Part shown: positions 44,301 through 53,980 of the stretch, piece by piece
Layout: every line of letters starts with the position of its first letter
Numbering within the stretch: position 1 is the stretch's first letter
Assembly (NCBI RefSeq): GCF_041296385.1
Contig: NC_091033.1
Coordinates: forward strand, 11,178,001 to 11,242,000
Direction: 5' to 3'
Source: Aphelocoma coerulescens
Taxonomy: Eukaryota > Chordata > Aves > Passeriformes > Corvidae
DNA: 64,000 nt
Position numbers and translations under genes: made by a program
Notes under the pieces: model-generated
Databases searched by the model: none
What the model was told of the DNA's origin: nothing
What the model saw: only the letters and a program-made list of their open reading frames with translations

Positions 44301-46139
44301 TCATCTGAAGATGACTTTCAGAACTGCTTGCACATGTGATTATTCTTCCAGTTCAAATGTAAAAGAATCTGGATTTTGCCCTATGTATTGAACATATGCT
44401 GAAAGTTTTACTGACTTTATGGCCTGTTAGTTTCATTTGATATTATTGTTGAGCTAAAAAGTGTGTATTCAGGCACACAGAATCTTCTTTAGAAATAACT
44501 CTTCTATCTTAAAAGAGAGGAACCATGGGGCTACAGAATGATTTAGATAAAGAGTGTGTCCAGCTCTGCTCCTGTAAGTTACTGTCTCTAGGCATTGTGA
44601 TATCAAATTCCATAGGACAAATGTTTTCATCTACAGCAACTGCTGTTTCACAACTGAAATGTGGCATTGGCTGTACCTGTTCTTGGCACTGACCAAGAAC
44701 AAACAAGATGAAGAGTCATCTTTGGTTCTTTCACTTATTTTTATTTACGTATTTTTGAAGGCAGTGAGTGGAGGGAACCATATAAAGGAGGAGGATAACA
44801 CCAATTGCCATAACTGGTCAATTGTTAAATGTGTCCAGCTCTGAATCAAGAAAGGACAGGAATTTATTACTGGAATATCCATGGTATGATGTATCATTTA
44901 GGTTGTCTGAGGATATATTGTTGATAAAACATCCCTGGCAGGATCATACTTTGCTCACAAAGACTCACAGAAAAATTGAAGCAAAACCTGCCAAAGTCAC
45001 CTCTCGGTAAAAAGAAATATTTCAAACATATTCTAACAAATCCTGACTGTAAAATGTGCAAATTGGATTTCCAGTAATGAGATCCATCAGTAGGCACATT
45101 TTCTTGACATATTCTGTCTTGGAAATAGTGATTCAATTTTCCAAAAGTCCTTTAATTTGCTTAGAGAGGAAAGCATTTTCATTTTGCCCAGTCAGTTCTA
45201 ATAATTCGCTAAATTCAAAATATGTGAAATTACTGAAGCTGGTTGTAGTGACCAGAAGGACCTCTAATCTTCTAATAATATTTTTCTTTTCCCCATGAAT
45301 CATGTAGGCTTGTACAAGAAATTTTTCAGAACAGATAAAACACAAATCTTTGTTGACATGCCAGCTGATTGTTTCTTCCACAGACAGAATTCTGGACATT
45401 TGCTAGAAATCCCCTTTAGAAAATTTGCTTTAGGAATCTCTGTTAGCTGCTGGGGTGTGTGGTTAGAAACTTGCATTTTCTCCTACAAGTAAAGTTCCTT
45501 AGGAATTCCCTTACAGATGAGTCCGGGTATTGATCCTTCCTATCTTGACAGTAACAAGCATGATGAGCTATATGAAGAGCAGTTGGGAAGGAAAACCAGT
45601 TTTCTACAGCTCTTGTATACTTTAAAGCCTTGAAGGGTTTCAAACAATAATCCTTTATCCCACAGTACATTCCCCAGGCATTTTCTTTTGGGCACCAGAT
45701 GTTGAGTTGCGTGGACTTGGAATGCCTCAGGAGAGACACACATAAATAACTCCTGTGTGAATTGCATGTAGCATGTTCTAGTGGCACAGTCTTCTGTCCC
45801 ATAAACACTTTGGAGATTGTCAAGGCAGTTGTGTGCTCAGCTAACTTTTCGGTTTGAAAACCAAGCTCATAAGTAGTGTGCCTCTAACAGATATTTTCTA
45901 TGTCTTTCCCAATTAATAACTAGGTATCGTTAAATACCTTGGCTTTAAAAGAGGCTATCCCTTAACTTGTCACATAATGTATTTATTCAATCAAATGTAT
46001 TTTATGAAAAGAAGAGCTGTTTGTTTTTCTGCTCTACTTCTGGAGTTCCAGTAACTGTTATGCAGATATAAACACATATTTAAGTGGGTGCTTTTGCCAT
46101 TTCTCTTCCTTGGCAGCATCACACAAGGTTTCTGTCCAG

Positions 46140-46241
46140 AACACTGAATTTCAGTCACAGGGCTGGTGCTTCTGTGGCTGGCAGAAGCAGTCCAGTACTC
46201 ATGAGGACAGACACTGTCCTTCAGTGGAAATATGGGTGAAG
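46140..46241 (+). other. Splice-flanked open block, possible non-coding or unknown exon
   Basis: A 102-nt block follows TTTCTGTCCAG and precedes GTAGGT. It is open for 34 codons in phase 0 at both ends (NTEFQSQGWCFCGWQ...). No protein similarity is recognised and the phase does not match the candidate exons at 37-38 kb. It is noted only because both splice signals are good. Confidence 0.15.
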
Positions 46242-49200
46242 GTAGGTATGATTATCATAAAATAAAAAGGGACTGCACAGTTGCTCTCCAAATGTAGTGT
46301 TTATCTCTTTTTATTTTACAGTGCAAGGGTTAAGACATTTTCTTGCAGCATATCACACTTAATTATGAATATTAATCCCTATTAGGAGCATTAGACTTCT
46401 TCAGGGATTCACCTAAGGACAACTGAAGTACATGGGATGAGTTGAAGACCAAGACTTTAAGAGTATTTTGAGATTCCAGGGAGAAGACAGTCAAGAGTGT
46501 AGTCAACAAAGGGCACTAAAGTTTCTTTATTTACTTATTTGTGTGTGTCTGTAGTAAAACTGCATTTGCCCCTAAACTCAAAGTAAAATACTTAAACAGG
46601 AATTTTTTTTCCTGTAGATTGTCGAACATTTGTATTCTGGATGCAAATGAAGTCTCACTGCTTTTGCTGAACTCTTGCTCGTGGAAACTGTCACCCATTT
46701 GCAGAAGAATCAGCACACAGACTTTCAAGGTTACCAATGGGGAACTTCTGCACAGAACTGCATCATCTTCAACCAGGACTTCATTCCTTTGCTCCTAACA
46801 CTCTCTACTTACCAAATTCTCCATTGAACTCCTGTGCTCCTCCAAAAAAAAAAAAAAAAAAGGAAATGGGGTACAAGGCAGAAAGGTAGGGAGGGATACT
46901 GGCTACAAGGATAGTGCAGCTTTATGAATGATCTCAAAATTTTGGGTTTTGCTGAACACTTTCCAGTGGAGACTGACACAAATGTGAATTTTGTCATCTT
47001 GTTTGACTGAACTTTTGAAATCAAGGTATTACTGGTTAAATCCCAACTTTCAGCATTTCAAATGATCCTGAGTAAGGAGCAGAGAGGGGCAGGAAAGAAG
47101 AGCCAGAAATCACCAGTCAAAATGGTACGTTTTTCATCTATTTATTGATGGGCCTCCAGGCTTTTGATGGGTCAGTTAAGACTAAAACCATCTGTAGGGT
47201 TCTCTGTTCTGTCCCTTCTCACCCCAATCTCTACCTCTGTCAGATATTTCTGTAATGAGCTCTAGGCTAACTTCATTTTTAGAAAACAAACAGAAGGAGA
47301 ATGGCACTACCTCGATCTGAGACAGTCTCTGTGTCATGATCTACACTGTAGATCTAGGGGGGAAAATAAGTATTTTAAATAATAATATACTAAAGGAAGG
47401 AGGCTAAAGGAACTGACACATCTCCATTTTTCCTGGATATCTCCTGCTAGTTTCTGCTCTTTGACACACAGAGAACCCATATGTGCCTGTAATGTTCAGG
47501 ATCTTTTGATGTAATTGATAGGTGCTGATGGGTGAAGTCCACAGCAAGCACTGTATATTGTCTGACTATTTCTACGCCAACATCAATAATTACCTGTGAT
47601 CCATTACTAGCATTCTTATGCAAGTTGCTCTTTTTGTATCATTTAAAACGGAGCAGTACAGCACAGAGGAGCTGGACTCCCTGTCCTGAAGAATTCAGTC
47701 TAGGAACTTAATTCCAATGTCAAACAAGAGACAGAGTGTATGAAAAGATAAATTATTCAGTAATGAATCCTACACACTTATAATGCACAAGTTGTAATGA
47801 ATCTCAGTTGCTCTTGTAATTTTGTAAAGTTGTTTACCTAATATGGTAGATGTGCCATATGGTACACTAAAGAGAGTGTTAGAATGAGGACGTGAAGATT
47901 TCGAGGTTTTTATTTCTAGTTTTGTAGGCATCTGTAAACTACATTCAAGCTGTCCTAGAATGTGAGCAGAGGAAGAATGCAGGCTGCTTTGCCCCTTTAT
48001 GCTGACTGCTGCTGCCACTTGATAACATCCTCCATCTCTTCCTCCCTTGTTCCTCAGGCACTGTGGCCCAGCACAGAAGTGTATGCTGGCTAGATGCCAT
48101 CAAAGAAAGTCTTTAAGCCACTCTGCACCTTTATGCTGGTTTAGCTTAAGTCAAGCTTTTTCACCCTTAATAAATCATTTGAGCAGCTGATTAACTCTTC
48201 TGCTGGGTAGGGAATGTGACCAGGCTTCTATTCCAGAGAGTTCTTTGGTATGTTGCTTATAGAATTTCACCATAGCTAAAACTAGCAATGTGCTTGATGT
48301 GGCAGCAGCAAAGAGGTTGGGACTGCCCAGCTCGAAGCAGCATTCCTGTCTTGTAAGAAACGGGCAACATGACCTACAGTGATGTCTGTAAAATCACAGC
48401 TACTTTGCAGCACTGTAATTTGTCAAAAATTGATAAAATGGGAGTTAAAATTCATACAGATGAAAAAGGCAGCTTCTTACTCACCCTTGAGTTTCAAGTG
48501 ATGACTGAGAAAAGCATTTGAGTACAACAATAAAATATTAATATAAAACTTCTCAGAGGATGGAGGCAGTCCCTCAGAGTGATGCCATGGGGGTAAGCGA
48601 GCAGAGCCCTGGGAAAGGCTTAACATTGTAATTTTTAGTTATTGGCCAAAGTCTACTGCAGGTGAGAGGAGGACATAGAAACTAAAACAGTAATATCCCT
48701 CACCATGAACTGAATTTCTAGGATTTTTGATCTAAAGGTACACACACTGTTATTTGGCGCCTGTGTGTTAAGAGCAAATACCTATCAGTTTTTATGTTTT
48801 CCCTGTGAATTTTAGGCAAACAGCCTCTCCCTTGTAGGTATGTTTGCATCTTTGGGAGCAGGGTAAGATATGGACAGTACTTCAGCACTGATCTGTCAAG
48901 CAGATCAATTTAATTTATGTTAGAGTACTACAAGTTAAATGATCACCACAAATATGTGATGGGGGAAATGTTGACACCCACATCTGGGCAACCCCAAGTG
49001 GAAAAAGCTTGGGCGCATTTGAAGTGATCCCCTTTTCACAGATAACTCATGGCTCTTGTTCTTCCAGGTCTCCACCAGCCTCTGGACAGCAGCTTTCAGG
49101 CCAGTCAATTTCCCAGAATCATAAACCAGCAGGTGCTGAGCCCATCCCACTACAACAGAGTTCCAGCCTCTAATGCCGCCCATTCCAAAACATAAGAGCA

Positions 49201-49277
49201 AAGCTTATTTTAAAATACTGATATAAGAGGTGTTATTTTAAGCTTCCTACCCGTTAAAACTTGAAAGTTAAGTTAAA

Positions 49278-49457
49278 TCAGGCATTGGAATAGGTTGCCC
49301 AGAGAGGTGGTGGAGTCACCAGCCCGGAGGTGTCTAAGAAGTATCTGGATCTGGTGCTGGGTGATGTAATTTAGTGGTTTAGGGGTTACAGTGGTAGTGC
49401 AGTTGGACTTGATCTTAAAGGTCTCTTCCAGCCTTGATGATTCTATGATTCTATTCT
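49278..49457 (+). mobile_element. CR1 LINE 3' fragment with terminal ATTCTATG repeats
   Basis: The sequence GGAATAGGTTGCCCAGAGAG, then GTTGGACTTGATCTTAAAGG, then TCTTCCAGCCTTGATGATTC and TATGATTCTATTCTG is the 3' end of a CR1 element in plus orientation. The terminal GATTCTATGATTCTAT repeat is preserved, so this copy has an intact 3' end and a 5' truncation at about 49278. It lies about 1.2 kb upstream of the TAF4 coding start. Confidence 0.92.
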
Positions 49458-49649
49458 GTGAAAGATAAATCGTACCATCTGATAATATTGTTCCTATTAC
49501 ATTTGGTAATACTGTTTCAGTAATTCAGTTTTCTGGGGAAACAGCGCCCGGCAGAAGAGCGCATTTATTAAAAGGCAGGTTGTATTTTTACGTTATTTAC
49601 TTCCTTTATGATGGTTGCACAACAAGGTCAAAGTGCAGCTGCCTCCTGT

Positions 49650-50626
49650 AAATGATCATGTCCACCTGCAGCCAGCGCCCGGCCAAGCCCCGCGGGCCGG
49701 GCCCGGGCCCCGGGGGCTCCGGTCCCCGCCGAGCGCCGCTGCGGAGCGCGGCTCTCCCCCAAGGGTTAAGCGGCGGCGGGGGTGTAACGCGGGCTGACAC
49801 ACGGGCGGGGATCGCCCCGCCGTTCCGACTCGCAGCTGCGACTGGACCGTTCAAAATTGCCGTCTCCCTCTCTTTTCCCCCCGCCTCCCCTCTCTCTCCT
49901 CTTCCTTTTCCCTTCCCGGCGCTGGGCTCGTGGCCGGGCGCGCTTTCCCGGGACCGGCCCCGGCCGTGCTGAGTCAGACCGCGCCCGGCGCCCGCCCCCG
50001 CGGCCCGGCCGCACCGAGGGGCTGCAGCCCCCGGCTCGCCCCGCCAGCGGCGGAGGGAGGGAGGCAGGCGCGGGGGCTCCTCCTCGCCCGCTGCCCCCGC
50101 CCGGGGCTGGGCGTGTGCCCCGCCCGCCCCGCCGGTGGATCAGTTACACGCAGCTGGCACAGGTGCGGGGCGCCCTTCAGACTCGCGCCGGCGGGGGAGA
50201 CCCGGACGCAGGGAGCAGCAGGGAAAACATGCAGCCATTTTGGGCCGAGGCAGACAAAGAGCCGCCGGCGGCCGCGGCCGCACCCGCCGCCCCGCGCGGC
50301 CCCCGAACCCCCCGCACCCGCGGCGCGGCCACAGCGGAGGGCCGCAGCCCCCACCCGCTCGCCCGCCCGCAGCCGCCGCGGAGCCGCCGCCGCCGCCCGA
50401 CTCCCAACTAAGCGTTTACAGCCATTTGCACGGCCTTTTATAGCGCGGGCGCCGGCCAATCAGCGGCGGGCGGAATCCCTGCCCGGCCGGTGATGTGCGG
50501 GCCGGGCGCTCGCGCGTGCGCGGTTGGGCGGGGGGGCCGAGTGTGAGCGGGGCGGGGGGAGGAGGGAGCTGTGAGAGGGGAGGGGGGGGAGGAGGGAGCC
50601 GCTCACAGGAACCCTCCGAAAAAAAG
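49650..50626. promoter_or_regulatory. TAF4: TAF4 CpG-island promoter, possibly bidirectional
   Basis: A dense CpG island with GC boxes extends from about 49.66 kb into TAF4 exon 1. For TAF4 (plus) there is no TATA box close to the ATG. On the minus strand, by contrast, TATAAAAG (50442-50435) is preceded by an ATTGG CCAAT box (50460-50456), so a divergent transcript running toward LSM14B is plausible. An upstream ATG at 50493 opens a 17-codon uORF closing at 50546. A YY1-type AAGATGGCGGC (50624-50634) covers the TAF4 start codon. Confidence 0.65.
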
Positions 50627-53600
50627 ATGGCGGCGGGCTCGGATCTGCTGGATGAGGTTTTCCTGAACACGGAGGTGGATGAGAAGGTGGTGAGCGACCT
50701 GGTGGGCTCCCTGGAGTCCCAGCTGGCGGCCTCCGGCCACCACCACCAGCACCACAAGGCGCAGGAGCCCCTGAGGGCCGCTGGGGGGCTGCTGGGGAAC
50801 CATGTTGTGAGCAGCAGCAGTAGCAGCAGCAGCCCTAGCCCCAGCCCTGGAGGAGTAGTAGTAGGAGGCAATGCTAATGCCCAAACAGAGAGCAGCAGCG
50901 GCAGCAAGATGGGACTGAGTGCCCCAGAGATCACAAAAGCAGGTAACGTGGGCAGGGGTGGGGGGCTCTGAGGGAGAGGGGCCCTCCCCTCCCCCCACTC
51001 CCCAGCTCCCGCTGCCTCCTTCCCTCACTGCTTTCCCCCCTTTTCCCTCTCTCCTCCTTCTCGTTGTGGCAGGAGCGGGAGTGCAAAGGGTGGTATCGAT
51101 CATACGGGGGAGAGCCTCCCCTCATCATGCCCCCTCGGTGTGTATCCGCGCCTCTGCTCCCTCCCCTTTATTTTCCCTCCTCGCCTGTGCTTACTCGAGG
51201 GTGTTGGATCATGTGTGGGGGCAGCCGCCCCGCAGAAGAAGCCGGCAGTGCCCGTCCGTGACTCTGCCGGTCCCCTCTGCTTTTCCTGCCCTTGTTGCTG
51301 GAGTGTAAAAGGGCTCTGTTAATCTCGGGGACTGAAGGAGGCAGAGCCCACCCCCTTGGTCATGGCTGTGCCTCCCATGCCGCCTGTGACTGCTCCCCTT
51401 CCCTTTCCAGGGGTGGAGGTTATGGGGGGGATTCCCTCTTGATAATGCCGCCTTAGCTGTCTGTGTAAATGCTCCTTCCCCTCCCCCTTCGCTGTTGCTG
51501 AAGTGGAAGGGGGTGTTATTAATCATGACACCTATTTCCTGTAGAGGAGGAAGCGAGGGGGGATTTCAAGGGGAGGAAGTCCCTCAAAATGCTTCCCCCC
51601 CATATCTGCCTGCCTTGATATTCCCACCGCACCCCCTCCCTTGTTCCAGGGGCTTGGAGGGGGCATCCAACACCTCCCATTCCTCCTCTGCCCTCAAGGG
51701 GGGGTTGTCACAACGCCGGGTCCCGGGAAGGGGGGGAATTTAGGCCACAGTACCCCACCTTGCACAGCGCCTTCTCCCACCCGCCCACCCCCGGAGCGGC
51801 CTGGGAATATTGCCCCCTTCGTGTTGTGAGGGTTGTAGGGGGGCATTGTGAAGGCTGGGACTGAGGGCTCACTACGTGGGAATGGAGGGAAGCTGTTTTT
51901 CAGGGGGATTGAAAGAAATGTCTCCCCAGAATCTCTCTGCAATTCCTCCCCTCCCCCTTTTTTTATTTTTTATTTCGTTTTGCTGAATTGTAAGAAGATA
52001 CTACGACCCTCTGTTATGATTGATGAAACTCTTCTAGGAGGATCTCCTTGACCCTTATAATGTGCATCTCAGTGTCTGCCTGTCACTATTCTTTTCCCAT
52101 TTCTGTCTCCTTAGGGCCAGAACCTGGACTGTGTGTGATTGTACTTGTGCTAACATCAGGCCTTATCAAGGGGCATGAGGATTATTCAGGACAAGAAGCT
52201 ACATCATCTTGTCCCTTCTGAAAACCAGCTTTGCTTTTTATTTATTTATTTTTAACTCTCTCTGGCAGTGGGAACTTCAGATCCATCGGAACAAATTCTG
52301 TAATAAAGAAGAGGGGTCTTCTCAAACAGACTCCAGGCTTTGCAGTACTTCTTATCTTGCCAGGCCAATGTTTTTCTTTCCTTTCCTTTCACTTTTCATA
52401 TTTTGCTGTTGTTGAGCCTCCTGATCTGACTGACTTACTGTGTAGGAGACAACAGGATTAGAGAGTAATGTGTGCTGGGTATAGGGACCATGTCTTAATA
52501 ATGTGTCTTCCATGGCCATTTTCCCCCCCTGCCATTGCAGTCCTGTTGCTAAATGGGATGTCAGGCTCTAGAATAGGGAAGGGGTCTTAGATGATCTTCC
52601 TCCCTTCCCTTGGTTCATATTAAATCTGTTTTCCCTGTTTTGTCTTACTGTAATGTCAAAAGCAGGGGTGTTACAATTAATACTGAATCTGCCACTCTTT
52701 GGTGGGAAATTGGAGGCTTTGAGATAACGTCTTCAAAGCCACGTTCAGGTTTGTATTCTGTCCTGTTTTCTTGGCTCCAGGCAGGCAGCTTGGGAGATGG
52801 AGAAGACCTGGTGATGAGGGAGAACATTCTGTCTTTGCTGGACTTCTCTTCTTGCTCATTTGCTCTTTTTAACCTTGCTGTTGTTTTGCAGGGGCAGGAG
52901 GAGTGCAGGGGGGTGTTATTAATCATAACACCAGGTCCCAGACTTCAGCTCTGGATGGAGCCACCACAACAAGCACCAGCACCACCACTGCAGCAGCAGG
53001 AGGATCTGAAGTCACTGCTGCTCCAGGGACCCTCAGTCAGGGCAAATCGGTGGTTATCAGCACCATGGCAACTGCCTTGTCCACCAGGAATGGCAAGATT
53101 GGGACCACGACAGTGCAGACTTTGAATGGGAGTAATGTGGTGATGAACTCTCACCACACAGGAAGTGCTGCTTTCTCTGGGACTCCTGTGACTGCCAACC
53201 CTGCTCCTGCACCTGCTGTTGCCCCTCTCGTTAACAATGGACCTGGATCTGTGGGGAAAGGAAACGCTGTTAATGCTGTTTTGCCCTCAGCTTCTAACAC
53301 TGTCATCCAGACTTCTTTCCTTAATACTGCTGTGTCCTCTGCATCCTCCTCCTCGCCCACAGTGATCTCCTCGCAGCCACCACCAAGTGTTGGCACCGGG
53401 GCGCCCACGGTAACGCTCGTGAGGCCCCCAATCCACACAGCAGGACCCACGGTGGCTGCAGCTGGTGCAGCCACTCAGAATGGGAGCAATACTGTGATCA
53501 ATTCAACCATCAGTGTGGGGAGTTTTCCTGCTGTTGCCACAGCCACTGTGGGATCTGGAGTTTCCCTCCAGACGTCACTTGTGAACAGCCAGTCTGGTTC

Positions 53601-53980
53601 CTCTGTGCCAGCAGCTCCTGCCACACAGGTCATCAAATCTGAGTCTCCTAAAACTATAGTCCAGGCAGTATCCCAACAGCAGACACTGGCTACTGGTGGC
53701 CAGCCCAGTACTACAGGGGGTAACATGATTATTGGGCAAACTATGCAAGCTGGGCTCTCTAATGTTGCTCCCAATCCTGGTGGGATACCTCCTGCAGCTC
53801 CTGGAACCCCCACAGGAATGGCTAAAGGCACTGCCAATACAGTGGCACAAAGTCTGCCAAGGACTCCAACACCAACCACGAGTGGAATCAGAGCAACTTT
53901 GACTCCTACAGTTTTAGCACCTCGTTTGCCTCAGCCACCTCAGAATCCAACTAACATTCAGAATTTTCAGTTACCACCAG
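50627..53980 (+). CDS. TAF4: TAF4, TFIID subunit 4, N-terminal exons only (continues beyond the window)
   Basis: TAF4 is a core TFIID subunit that pairs with TAF12 by a histone fold and contacts activators. Exon 1 (50627-50942, ends phase 1 at GCAG|GTAACG) starts MAAGSDLLDEVFLNTEVDEK, matching human TAF4. Exon 2 (52892-53980) follows TTGTTTTGCAG, and the join is in frame (G|GG). It ends LPPG|GTAAGT at the same point as the human first exon (NFQLPPG|MVLV). Together they give about 468 residues of low-complexity Ser/Thr/Ala/Val/Pro sequence. Conserved islands are LNGS..MNSHH, LVNNGP, NTVIQT, KSESPK.VVQA-like, and the TSGIRATLTPTVLAPRLPQP block near the end. The TAFH and histone-fold regions must lie beyond 64 kb. 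Oddity: intron 1 (50943-52891) splits what is, in my recollection, a single human exon. Confidence 0.93.
50943..52891 (+). repeat. TAF4 intron 1: decayed tandem array of about 100-bp exon-2-like units
   Basis: Successive blocks each show a C/T-rich tract, then TTGCTG or CCAG, then GAGTG-AAGGGGG-TGTTATTAATCAT-like sequence, then purine-rich sequence and an ATGCC.CC segment. Clearest cores begin near 51070, 51196, 51297, 51410, 51498, 51647, 51826 and 51983, spaced about 100-180 bp. The core at 51508-51532 (GGGGGTGTTATTAATCATGA) differs at one base from the start of exon 2 (near 52909, GGGGGTGTTATTAATCATAA). The core at 51070-51104 also resembles it (GCAGGAG then GAGTGCA then ATCATA). Units toward 52.1-52.8 kb are less clear. 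This is an alignment by eye. Confidence 0.55.

Larger units (their letters stand above)
36600..49270. other. Intergenic region between divergent LSM14B and TAF4
   Basis: About 13 kb of mostly AT-rich unique sequence with no recognised protein gene. Contents: the candidate ORF at 37.0-38.3 kb, T and A runs (for example about 38187-38200 and 46844-46861), a splice-flanked open block at 46140-46241, and a CR1 tail at the far end. The corresponding human interval also lacks a well known coding gene, as far as I recall. Enhancers are likely but cannot be read from sequence alone. Confidence 0.55.

Noticed and set aside
48935..49201. 88-codon minus-strand frame (GWNSVVVGWAQHLLVYDSG...) upstream of TAF4
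   Set aside because: It reads fairly protein-like but I recognise no family and see no paired splice sites, so it is left as unsupported. A tblastn search would settle it.
53475..53879. Antisense reading frames over TAF4 exon 2
   Set aside because: They mirror the low-complexity coding strand (Ala/Val/Thr codons reversed) and lack independent evidence.
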